A stretch of DNA of 64,000 bases, taken from positions 372,001-436,000 of the forward strand of contig WBVU01000011.1 of the NCBI GenBank assembly GCA_009192285.1, in the 5' to 3' direction. The notes under the pieces were generated by a model. It was not told where the DNA came from and made no database searches. It saw nothing but the letters and a program-made list of their open reading frames with translations. The DNA comes from Morchella semilibera (Eukaryota > Ascomycota > Pezizomycetes > Pezizales > Morchellaceae). Shown here piece by piece: positions 54,138 through 64,000 of the stretch. Position 1 is the first letter of the stretch; each line of letters begins with the position of its first letter. The position numbers and the translations under genes are program-made.

Positions 54138-55750
54138 TTAGTTGTTCTCAGGGCGGAGAGACCTAACGGCCTTTCCGGCGCGCCAGATCTCCATGTTGCG
54201 GATCTCCTCCAACTCAGCCTCGAACTTCTTGCGGTAGTTGGGGTCAGAGTTGTACTCGAGGGAACGGGTGGTCTCCTTTCCAGTCTTGACAGAGTCGTAG
54301 AGGTCGTTGAAAACGGGCTTAAGGCTGTCCTTGAAGCGGTTGGTCCAGTCGATGGCACCACGGCGGGCGGTGGTAGAGCAGGCAGCGTACATCCAGTCCA
54401 TACCGTTCTGTCGGGCCCTGTCAGCATTTCTTGTTCTTAGGGATAAAGAGGCTGTGGTGGTGAACTTACTGCTCCGATCAAGGGGTAGAGAGACTGGGTA
54501 GCCTCCTCAACAGTCTCGTTGAAAGCCTCAGATGGGGAGTGGCCGCGCTCGCGGAGAACCTCGTACTGGGCGAGGAACATACCGTGGATACCACCCATCA
54601 AGCAACCACGCTCACCGTACAAGTCCTACCATGCTATTAGTCCTAATTCCCCCCAGGAATAGATGCAGATATGACTCACAGAGTAGACCTCCTTCTCGAA
54701 GGTGGTCTCGTACATGTAACCGGAACCGACAGCAACACCAAGGGCAATGGCCTTCTCCTTGGCCTTGCCAGTAACATCCTGCCAGACGGCAATGGAGGAA
54801 TTGATACCACGGCCGTTCTTGAAGAGAGTACGGACAGTGCGTCCAGATCCCTTAGGAGCGACAAGGATGACGTCGATGTCAGTGGGGCACTCGACCTTGG
54901 TCAGGTCCTTGAAGACGGGGGAGAATCCATGGGAGAAGTAGAGGGTCTTGCCCTTGGTGAGCTGAGGCTTGATAGCGGGCCAGGTCTCAGACTGGGCAGC
55001 GTCGGACAGAAGGTTCATGATGATGGTACCCTTGGAAATGGCCTCATCAACCTCGAAGAGGTTGGTGCCGGGAACCCAGCCATCCTGGATGGCGTCCTCC
55101 CATGAGGCACCGTTCTTTCGGACACCTGGGAGATATATTATTAGCGGCGATGTTTGGCGGTGGTATCGGCGGATGAAACATACCAATGATGACGTTCAAT
55201 CCGTTATCCCTCAAGTTGAGACCCTGTCCATGTCCTAATCCAGCCATTAGTCTTTGAAACAAAGAAGTACAATCCACAATTTAGTTAACAAACCCTGAGA
55301 ACCATATCCAATCAAAGCAAGAGTGTCGTTCTTGAAGTACTCCTGTAAAGCAAATGATCATAAGATGCTGTCTCCACCTTGAAGAGAAATAAAGAGAAAA
55401 AGTTTTCTCTCTTCAGTATTCGTAACTGTGACTCACCAAGAGCTTCTCTCTGGGCCAGTCGGCACGCTCTACACAAGTAATATTAGCAATTGTTCCCCTC
55501 AATGTAATTTTTTTTCTCAATGAATTCTCAGAGTGAATTAGATCAGCATACCGTAAACATCCTCCTTGACACCAGCAAAGTCAATGGTCTTGATACCCCT
55601 CTTCTGAACTGGAGCCGGGACACGAGGAGCAACAGCAACGGTAGCTCTCGCGGCGGCAAAGGCAGTCGAGATAGCCCTCTTCTGGACAGGCGCCGCAATT
55701 TGGCGGGCAATATTTGAGCGAAGGGCTCTAGTGAAAGTTCGTGAAGCCAT
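54138..55750 (-). CDS. ilv5: ketol-acid reductoisomerase, mitochondrial
   Basis: NADPH- and Mg2+-dependent second enzyme of valine/isoleucine synthesis, in the mitochondrial matrix. Seven exons on the minus strand: 55750-55552, 55468-55437, 55342-55294, 55234-55184, 55125-54680, 54625-54470 and 54407-54138, giving 400 aa. An Arg/Ser/Ala-rich mitochondrial targeting sequence covers about 1-50. The Rossmann motif GYGSQGHGQGLNLRD forms only across the exon 3/4 junction. The KARI core includes SHGFSPVFKDLTKVECPTDIDVILVAPKGSGRTVRTLF and metal-binding GERGCLMGGIHGMFLAQYEVLRERGHSPSEAFNETVEEATQSLYPLIG. The C-terminal knotted domain ends ELEEIRNMEIWRAGKAVRSLRPENN. Small exons of 32, 49 and 51 bp were needed to keep frame. 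All cofactor and metal motifs are intact. Confidence 0.96.
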
Positions 55751-57263
55751 TGTTAGTTATGTATGGGTGTGTGGGGGGGGTGGGAGGTGGCAGGAATGAG
55801 GGTTTTGGGGAAGGTGAAGAAAGCACGGAAAGGACGGGGGAGACTCTACTTTTTTCTCTGTCTCCTCAATTTGTATGGGGGTGCTTTTTTTTTTTTTCTC
55901 TCACCTCTTTTCCGCGTGGGGAAAGGTTGAGCCAAGGTAGGGCCAGGGTCACAGCCGAGTGGGGTCTTGGCATAGGAACATCTAATAAATATTACTGCCG
56001 GTCAATTACGATTACGACGAGCCTCTTGAATTTACAGGAAACAATATCAAGGAAACCCACATTAAAATTCTACAGTTAACTTCTTCTTTCTACTCAACAC
56101 TCATCAATTAACCAACTTTAACACCCACGACCCCCCAAGGCGTGCGGTAATAATCTCCGCAACCCTGCACAAAAAACCATTACCCCAGATTATCCAAATA
56201 TTTCCAAGTGGCCACATAAGCCTCTATAAACACTGTGTAACACTTGTACTTGATTACCATCCTGTCCCAAAAATTTGCCGCTGCACGACATGCAACACAC
56301 TGCACCCGCAGCCTGATGACCACACACCAACAAAGGCTTGACGTTTTCATAACCCTCAAACTAATTACCAGCCTTTTGGCGTAGCAACCCTTTTTATATA
56401 TATGATATATCTCGTCAGATTAACCTCTCCAATCCCGACCCCTTAGGCCGGGACTCCTAGTAGCTTAGTATTATTAGGTTTAGACTAGGTCGAAGTACCC
56501 GATATCCAATTCCTTGAAGTAATTGTATTACGAGCCAAACAGGCGATCACTCGGGGCAAGGAAGTAATCCCAAGCAATTGCTTACAAAACATGAACCTAC
56601 TGCATGTACGGAATAACCTAGATCCGGTGCGAGCTCTCGAAGCCTCCAGCCAAATATTTGGTTCATAGACTATCACTCGTTACAACCAACCTGGGCCAAC
56701 GACACCCAACGCATCACACCACTATACCAAACCTCTACTGCGTCCTATTTCTTCCACTTCCAAGGGTACATAATGACAAAGGGCAGGGTAAATGGAAAAA
56801 TATGTTTAAAATGATCGCTAACTAGCACTGCCACCACCTCAACCCCCCCCCCTCAACCCACCACCTGAAAACCACCTCCATCAATTTAAAATATGTTCTT
56901 CGAGTCATCTAGACATAAAAGAGAGCCGCCCCCAGCTCCTAAAAGGTATAATGTAACGAGAGATATATGGATATTGCAGAAAGGGCAGAAAAGGAAGCAA
57001 CAGCCAAAACAAGAGTCAAACTGTAGCAAATGAGTAAGAGAGAAGGGAAGAGGAAAAGAAACACCATCTATTTCATCTTGAAGGAATTGGAGGACAAAAC
57101 GAAATAGTGAACACACGACCACACATGAAGTCAACAAAAACAAAAAGGGAAAGAAAGGAGAAAATGGTAGTTGAAAAAAAAAAAAAAGAACTTATGCCCA
57201 CAGACGCCCCTTGTTCCCTCACTGCTCTATCGTACCAATGATGATGATAATGAACCGCCCGGC
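55751..57263. other. intergenic: ILV5 promoter and UBC12 3' flank
   Basis: Upstream of ILV5 the plus strand has a G run (55772-55780), a C run on the ILV5 strand about 22-30 bp before its ATG. A T-run lies at about 55887-55898. The distal part (56.1-57.2 kb) contains TATATATATGATATATC and short ORFs only. Confidence 0.6.
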
Positions 57264-58066
57264 TTATTTCAAGACCTTGTCGAACTGGATGTTCTTGATG
57301 TACCCACCCTGCATGGAGTTCTTCACATTCCTCTTGAAGTTCTCCCTCGTAAGTCGGAGATCTTCTGCTGCCTCCTTGTTCAGCGGGTCGGACGGGTTTG
57401 GCTCGAGGAACAAGAACTAAACACCCGCAGTCAGCCTCCACTCATATTCTAGAAAAAAGAGAATAGCAAAAACATACCTGCAACCCCACGATAACCGCAT
57501 TCAAATTCAGGACTGGCTTCCAGTCCTCACGCAAGATGTTCAAGCACACGTTTCCCTCAAGGTCGATATTCGGGTGGTAGATCTTCTGCGTGCACTTCAC
57601 CTTCGGCGGCTCATGCGGGAAGTTCGAGTTGATGGCGAACGTAAAGTTGAATGATCCGCCCTTATACATTCCTATGACCGCCAGTCAGTTAACCACCGCT
57701 AAAAATACACACGGAAAGAGAGGAAGTCCACAAACCTTCATCCGGCTCGATAGTCAACGTGAAATTCAGTATATCTTCCGGATCTGGAAAATTCGTCCTC
57801 ATCGTTGACGGCAGCGCCAACTCCGTAATATCTACCCCCAGCCCGGTCAGCCCACATCGCACATCGTACATCCCACCACGCGCCTCCAAATGCTCTCTAC
57901 AAACCTTTCTGAGCGCGCAGCTGAGCAGCCGTGACCTTCTTCTTCTTCGGGCCGCCCTCGGCATTAGACGCCGCCTGCTGCTGCTTCTGCACAACCGTCA
58001 GCACCACCACTCCGCTCTCCGATGCCCTCGTATAGGAGAACTCACCATAGACCAGATCTTCAACAT
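57264..58066 (-). CDS. ubc12: NEDD8-conjugating enzyme E2 UBC12
   Basis: Transfers the ubiquitin-like protein NEDD8/Rub1 from its E1 to cullins, activating cullin-RING ligases. Five exons on the minus strand: 58066-58046, 57986-57905, 57831-57736, 57671-57478 and 57416-57264, giving 181 aa, the normal size. The first exon encodes only MLKIWSM, the UBC12 N-terminal tail that docks on the NEDD8 E1. [25 protein letters not shown] leads into the UBC fold, with [20 protein letters not shown]. The active-site Cys109 is in [22 protein letters not shown]. The ending [14 protein letters not shown] is UBC12-specific. This N-terminal tail and C-terminus separate it from other E2s. A GA run at 58352-58440 (CT on the coding strand) lies about 290-375 bp upstream. 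Confidence 0.95.
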
Positions 58067-59238
58067 GATGGACGGCTGCTAGGGTTCGGGTGGCAACAGG
58101 GGCGGTGGGGTTTGATGTTGATAGCCGTGAGGAGGAGGAGGAGGAATACGATGGTGCAGGGTTAGAATACGACAGTGAGGGTAGGTGTTAACAAGTAGGC
58201 AACAGCTCCTTTCTCTGGATGGTTGTAGGTGTAGCGCGGGGTAGGTTGGTAGATAGATTAGTAGTAGTAGTGTACGATGCACAGAAACCTGCTCGTGGTT
58301 GTTGGTTGGGTGCAGAGTAGAGTGGTGGGGCTCAACTCAAGTAAACTGGATTGAAGAAGGGGAAGGAGGAGTAGGGGTAGGAAGTAGCAAGAGGAGGAGA
58401 GAGGAAGAGGAGAGGGGGGAGGAGGAGGAGGAAAGGAAGATTCCGGTGAACAACCACGTCAAGATATATACATGTACATGTATCTACTACAATACTCTTG
58501 AATGCACTACTCTGCTCTAGCAAATGGCAAAGATGACTCTGAAATCTCACTGAACGGGCTGGACCAGACAGGGGGTGGGGATCTCATGCAAGTAACTAAC
58601 TGTATGTACCCACAAACGTGCTGGGCGGGCAAAGTGGGTATGGCCAGCCGATAACGACTTCTGACAGCGTGAATCTCAAAAAGGCTTCTTTGGCACTGCA
58701 CTGTAGGTGGAGATATATGTAGTTAGTACCTGTCCTGCTCAAACTAGTAATACTCTCGCCTACATAACATACCCCACCACCACCACGCACGACAACGTCA
58801 GACCACCAAATAACCCGACCCCCTCGGTCACGATCGGAATTTACTGATCAGGTACCAGACTTTTCATTTGCGCATTTCAAAAGGTTTCCAATTTTCTCCG
58901 AGCAAAATACACTACATAATGGGCTGGGAAAAAAAAAAAAACAAGGAGCAAAGATCCATAATCAAATCAACCGATAAACTAGTACTAAAAAAAAAGGAAA
59001 AAGAAAATTGACTTGTTTGTTCCTCTGCCAGCACACTCAAAATGGATCAAAATTCACAAAGGACGTGAGAGGCAAGTTCTGTTTGAAAAAGACAGAGGGG
59101 AAACCCGAATCAATAAAGAAAAGGATGATAAAAAAAAAAAAGAGAACACCGATACCCAAAACCCTGATACCCCGCCTACCCCGCCTACCCTATCCTTTCA
59201 GTATTACAATTTCTGGTTCTTAACCTAGCCCTATTCCC
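58067..59238. other. intergenic: UBC12 promoter and 3' flank of NBR1-like gene
   Basis: Contains GAGGAGGAGG (58129-58142) and the long GA-rich tract (58352-58440), a TATATACATGTACATGTAT palindrome cluster at about 58465-58483 and A-runs at about 58928-58940 and 58987-58999. No gene seen. Confidence 0.6.
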
Positions 59239-62104
59239 TTACACGACTCTTTCGCACTCTTGGAACGCCTCCTCGTCGCTTGCATCAAGCACGTCATACT
59301 CATCATCAGTCAAAAAGCTGTCAAGGTCGTCAGCAATGGAGTTGATATCGAGACCATCATCAGAGTCCTCTGGCAAGCTCCTAGTGTCTCCAGAAGCAAC
59401 AGAAACAGCAGGTACGGAAACAGCATCAATTTCAACCTGGGGAGAACTCTTGGTAGAACTCAAATCTTCAATGGATGCAACGGGGCTCTCAACGGGAAGT
59501 CTGGGGAAAATCATTTGGGAAGAGGCCTGTGAGCTGTCAACCACATCTTCAAACGCCTCTGGTTCAACCTTCTTTGGCTCTTCGACCTTTGGCTCCTCAA
59601 TCTTTGGAGCCTCAACAACCTGGATGTCACACCACAGTTTGCTTCCAAATCGAGTTCCGTCAGGAGCAGTCAAACGCCAGTACGAAATGTGGCGACGGTT
59701 GGCGTTAAGAGGTGCCTTCAAGTTAACGGTGAAGCTAACAGTCTCACCAGAAGCGACATCATGCTCGGTCTTGGTAGCGCTAAAGGTCTCAGGTTCATAC
59801 ATGTAGTCTCCAGCAGTGAACTGGGGTTGAACACCAGCAGGCCAGCTAGTCGGGCCGCTGTTTACCAACTGCCAAGTCTGTGTGAAATTTGATCCGGCAA
59901 CCATTGCAGCACCGTCTTGGACAACCTCAGAGATGAAGCTGGCCTGAAGGGGCTCCTGTGGTTGTGGCTTCTCCTCTTCGACGTGCTCAATATGTTCAGA
60001 CTCTCCAAGGCTACTTTCAGGGGCAGGTACATATTCTTCAGTAGGCTTGACATCCACAACAGTCTGCACCTGAGTGGCAGCGTTGGAAGTGGAAGCAGGT
60101 GGGTTATAATGACCATCACCCATGACTCTAGAGTTTGGTGAATCTGGCTCAAGAGTTGTGACATGAACGTTACGAATGGGAGTCTTGAGCTTGATGAGGG
60201 GGTGGGTGGAATTGTGGGTGTTGATTGGGGAGGCTTCGCACCCCGCACAGAAGTCAGTATCGGGGCAGACAGCACACTTGTACCTGTCGCCATCGATCCA
60301 AGAACGACGGTGCTTGTCAGCACACAGAGGACCATCGCAGTAAACACCATAGTGCTTGGCTGTGTTCCTTCTGACGTTCATATCCATAGTAGGAAGTGGG
60401 TCGTAGATGGGGACAAAACGATGTCCATGATGGTTGAGCGGTGCAGTGATAATACACTTGGCACAGTAATCCCAGTCGGGGCAGTTCATGCACTTGTGTC
60501 TAACACCATAGATTTGCTATATTACAATTAGCACATGAAGTTTTTACTAGATGTCGGTTTTAAGGAACTTACATCCTGACAGCCATCACAGACAGCATAG
60601 TGGCAGAAGTTCCTTCCAGGGTTCAAAAGGCTGGTGGCGTGGGCGCTAAGCTTGGTCTCTGACGTAGCCGGAGCGAACTTGTGGCGAGGGTGATGACCAT
60701 GCTTGAGGCCAACATGGCAAGGAACGCAGAGGTCATAATCAGAGCACTGGAGGCAGCTAACAAACTCGAGCTCAGGAAGAACTATACAAAACCGTAAGCA
60801 TTAATTCACACAGGAAATGTAGTGGGTAAACATACCAGCAATGCAAGAGTTGCAGGTACGGGTGATGACAGGCTCCACCTCTTCAACAACAGGCTCTGGG
60901 ACCTTTGCCTTAATTGACTCCGTAACGCTGGACACGATAGTTCCACCAGTCAAGGTACGCTTGATCAACCAGTGAGAGGAGTCCTTGCAGTGAGTTCCCC
61001 GTCCAACACAGGCCTGGCAGAGATCATAGTCTCCTTTATCACAGATGCCGCAGTGGTAGTGCACATCGTAGATGTTTTTGTCACAAGAGTCACAGAAGAT
61101 TGCATAAGTAAAAGCCGGAGCCTTGATATTGAGAACCTCCTCGGCCGGAGCCGTCTCTAGGGCAGAGAAAGGAGCCGGAACCGGAGCCTCCTTTTCATGC
61201 TTCTCAACCTCCTCGCGGACCGTCTCACGGAGCCTCGCAAGGTACTCCTCGCCGTTCAAAAACGAGGAAACAGCATCAGCCACAGCCTTATCGAGCTGGG
61301 CCGGAGATACCTCCACAGGGACCGGGGTCTGAGGCTCCGGGGTGGCAACAACTGGTGGCGAAACAAGCGAAGTCGTTGAAGAGTAAGCTGGTGGCGAGGG
61401 GCGAATCTCAGTAGTAACAAAAGAGCAACCTGATGATCCTCCTGAGGTGGCTATCACATGTAATTAGCTATCTACTGAATGATGCAAAAGAAGGGGAGAG
61501 ATTAAAAAATAATACCATTATTCTCAGAACCCTGATAGATAACTGTAGCCTTAAACCTCAGCTTTAGCTTAGCTTTTGCAGCTCTGTACAGCTGCTTATA
61601 GACAGCCGGGTTCTTTGGGTCAAGCGTGACATAGCTCCCCGCACTATCAGAGTATCTCTCAAAAACCACCACCTGGTCGTCCGGAATCACCAATAACTCG
61701 CGGAGCTAGATACGCAAGCCATCCCATTAGCGTCATGTGGACCGATGACAGAGCAGGACCATATTTGGGCGTTGGTTGCCTGAACGCAACATAGGATCGG
61801 GCCCAACCGCAACAACAAGCGAGAGAACCTGGGAAATGGGAGGAGGGGACGGGAAAAACAAAAACAAAACCCTAGACAATAGACAAAAAAACAAAAAAGC
61901 CGAAAAACAAAGGAACACACACACACAAGGGAAATAAAAAAAAAAAAAAAAAAAAAAAAAGGAGATGGGAGTATACAGTACCTTATGGGGGAGAACATTA
62001 GCACCGAGGTCTCTCAAGGCGAGCTTGAACCGACGTGTCTGGTTTCCAATGGTGACCTTTGCGGTGATGAGAGTGTCTGGCGGAAGCGTGCTATGGCTAG
62101 CCAT
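59239..62104 (-). CDS. NBR1-like autophagy receptor: PB1, four ZZ fingers, NBR1 Ig-like domain
   Basis: Five exons: 62104-61982, 61705-61516, 61450-60836, 60781-60573 and 60516-59239, giving 804 aa. A PB1-like domain covers about 1-100 (LITAKVTIGNQTRRFKLALRDL...AVYKQLYRAAKAKLKLRF). Four ZZ zinc fingers follow at about 222-270 (CDSCDKNIYDVHYHCGICDKGDYDLC), 303-347, 370-417 (CDGCQDQIYGVRHKCMNCPDWDYC) and 434-486. The NBR1 domain (about 573-680) has its four Trp: FTQTW, SWPAGV, SYWRL, LWCDI. A disordered acidic tail contains YDVL (786-789) in DDEYDVLDASDEE, fitting an Atg8-interacting motif. This order matches animal, plant and fungal NBR1 proteins, which bring cargo to autophagosomes or vacuole. 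Function is inferred from domains. A CT tract lies 175-254 bp upstream of the ATG. Confidence 0.92.
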
Positions 62105-64000
62105 GACGATACAAGATTCAAAGGCAGTAAAGTAGCGTACTTTGCAATGTACTGGACTGTTACACTGAGTTGCTGCAGGTGGTAACCGGGGTCGGGGTAG
62201 TGGCGGGAGGGTAGGTGGGTGTGGTGGTGGGGGGAATATTGTTGTATTATCTCGAGGATGGAATAGTAGTGGTGAGGTTGAAGAATGAAAGAGAGAAGGA
62301 AGAGGAGAGAGGAGAAGAGAGGGAGAGAGAGAAGAGGAAGTGAGAAGGGGAGAGAAGGTTGGGGTAGAAGACGTGAGTGTAAGTACTAAGGCAGGCAAGG
62401 AAAGTGTAGGTATGACAGACACCTTTCTAGCGGCGGCGGCGGTACTCAGCAGCACGACCCCAAATAATCAATCACCTCCTATGTAAGTCAGTCTAGCCTG
62501 TGCGTGTGTGAGTGTGTGATGTGAGTCTACAAGCTACCCTATCCCCGTAGCGTAAGAGCAACAGCAGAGAGAGCGTGTGGTGGCGGAGGAGGAACCTTCC
62601 TCCCCCCATTACGCAAATCCCCACCCTCACCCTCAAAATCCATCCATCCATCCCCCATCATCCCCTCTAACAACCCCACCGCTGCTTTAAACCTCTTCGG
62701 AAACACGTCCAGATCATTCGCGCCTAAACTCCGGCGTACGAGAGCCGAGCCGGGAAATACTCCCTTATCGTTATCGAATCCCGCAGGCACTACTACATGG
62801 AACCAATCTAGACTACATGTACTGACTACTGGCACTACATGTAGTATTTTATTCGCAAGTCCGGTCAAAGCTTCTCACTCTCAAAAAAATAGAAGACGGA
62901 AAACAGAAAACTGAAAACTGAAAACAGAAGGGGAAAAAAACAGAGCCTCATCCTTCAAAATGCGTCAGGCGTCAGTCCAACCACAAATCTCCAGACATAC
63001 GTAATCCGCATAACGGCAGGCCTCGAAATCGAAATCGAGAATCGGGATAAAGTCAAATAACACAAAGGGGGAAACACTTTCCGCATTATTGAGGTCTTAT
63101 TCCTACCATCTTAAAACTAAGTGCTATATCGCCGGCCTACCTGTACTTTCTTTGCTGCCAGTTTATGTAATGTATGCTCCCGAGCGCCCGGTCATGAATC
63201 AACCAGGCAAGGCTGCCATCTTATTATAAATCCAAGAGTGTGAGTAGTATGAGAGTATGAGCAGCTGTCGTAAGACAGCAACTCCCCAAACCGTCAATCA
63301 CCGGATCTCCCACAAATTACTTGATTTCACTTCACGAGACAGCTCGAATATTCCACACACAGCTTAAGATAAAATTAATAATCCCAACCGCTGTCCGCCC
63401 AACCCAACCAACCAGACCAGACCAAATAATGAGAAATGGAAAGAGAAACAGAAAAAAAGATGAGGCGTAAAGGAAAATCCAATGGGTAAGTAGATAAGTA
63501 GTTAGAGAGAGGTCCTTAGAACAAGACAGAAACAAAAAGGAACCCAGGCTTCTATTACACATGAGCACAACAATCCCGCCACCCTTTTTTTTTTTATTCA
63601 GAATACCCGAGGAATATGGAAGAAATAATAGAGAGAAAAAAGAAATCCAGAAAGAGTAGGAGAAGTACCCGGAAAAGATCGGTAGCTCCTAGAGAGTAAG
63701 AATATTGATTGAAACGGACATAGTAGTGAGAAAATGGTTATAACTGTACTTAAGGAAAAAGGGTCCTCGAGAAGTCCGTCCACCCCATGAACATTTAAGG
63801 GAAAAAAAATAGAAAGAGCTGATGGTGGTTAAATAAAAAAAAAAAAACGAAAAAAACGAAAAAGCCCTTTAATCCTTTCGTGCCGAAAAACATAAAAAAT
63901 GAATCAACAAATTGAGATTTTTTTTTTCTTTCGTGAGGCCCAAACGCATGAAAAATCAGTAAACCTCATACAAGTCTCAGAAAAAGACATCAAAGGAATA
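62105..64000. other. upstream flank of NBR1-like gene and distal A-rich DNA; no gene called
   Basis: A GA-rich run at 62279-62358 is CT on the NBR1-like strand. A 109-codon open frame at 62539-62868 (minus) has no ATG at its head. The distal 1 kb is A-rich with A runs at about 63590 (T), 63806-63814 and 63831-63848, possibly a 3' flank of a gene beyond the window. Confidence 0.55.

Noticed and set aside
62539-62868. 109-codon minus-strand frame upstream of the NBR1-like gene
   Set aside because: The frame has no ATG until its last 40 codons, overlaps ACATGTAGT repeats, and has no splice partner I could find. The composition is coding-like, so it stays a remote possibility.
1-64000. CRISPR arrays, rRNA, complete tRNA genes, secondary-metabolite cluster
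   Set aside because: No evenly spaced repeat-spacer pattern, no rRNA segments, no complete cloverleaf, and no PKS/NRPS/terpene signature genes were seen.

Overview
The window is nuclear DNA from a filamentous ascomycete, most likely Pezizomycotina. The evidence is eukaryotic genes with short introns (about 50-175 bp, mostly 50-75) carrying GT...AG ends and CTAAC-like branch points, fungal-type housekeeping proteins, and long spacers with decayed transposable elements. The spacers and MITE relics would suit an early-diverging class with a TE-rich genome, such as Pezizomycetes, but that is inference. Sixteen protein-coding genes are supported: eleven recognised orthologues, two recognised families without an assigned symbol, and three small proteins I cannot place. 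One further ORF is doubtful. Exon structures were worked out by hand from reading frame, splice sites and expected family sequence.

Layout. 1-1874: 3' part of a Ste7-type MAP kinase kinase. 1.9-20.1 kb: almost gene-free, with a low-complexity stretch, a 124-bp tandem duplication, a doubtful 112-codon ORF and about 14.5 kb of apparently unique non-coding DNA. 20.2-20.6 kb: an isolated 152-aa orphan. 22.5-25 kb: a transposon graveyard with two diverged copies of an LTR/leader-like sequence. One copy is interrupted by two different TA-flanked MITEs, and a 443-bp element with 9-bp target duplications lies nearby. 25.6-33.2 kb is gene-dense: RTF1(-), COQ7(+), PLP threonine/serine dehydratase(-), DMAC1-like membrane protein(-), AP-3 mu(+). 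33.2-36.9 kb: spacer with a 115-bp sibling of the 9-bp-TSD element. 36.9-49.7 kb: glutaminyl-tRNA synthetase(+), ribulose-phosphate epimerase(-), SRP receptor beta(-), COPI beta'(+), DMT-family transporter(+), 141-aa orphan(+). 49.7-52.9 kb: second gene-poor stretch. 53.0-62.1 kb: small secreted Cys-rich protein(+), ketol-acid reductoisomerase(-), NEDD8 E2 UBC12(-), PB1/4xZZ/NBR1-domain autophagy-receptor-like protein(-). 62.1-64.0 kb: no gene seen.

How the genes relate. There is no operon or obvious biosynthetic cluster. Several neighbours belong to membrane traffic (AP-3 mu, SRP receptor beta, COPI beta', NBR1-like receptor). Three divergent pairs share short promoters: RTF1/COQ7, DMAC1-like/AP-3 mu and SRP receptor beta/COPI beta'. 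The most informative novel material is the mobile-element archaeology. Target-site duplications and empty sites can be read directly from the window, including a small non-autonomous family with 9-bp duplications.
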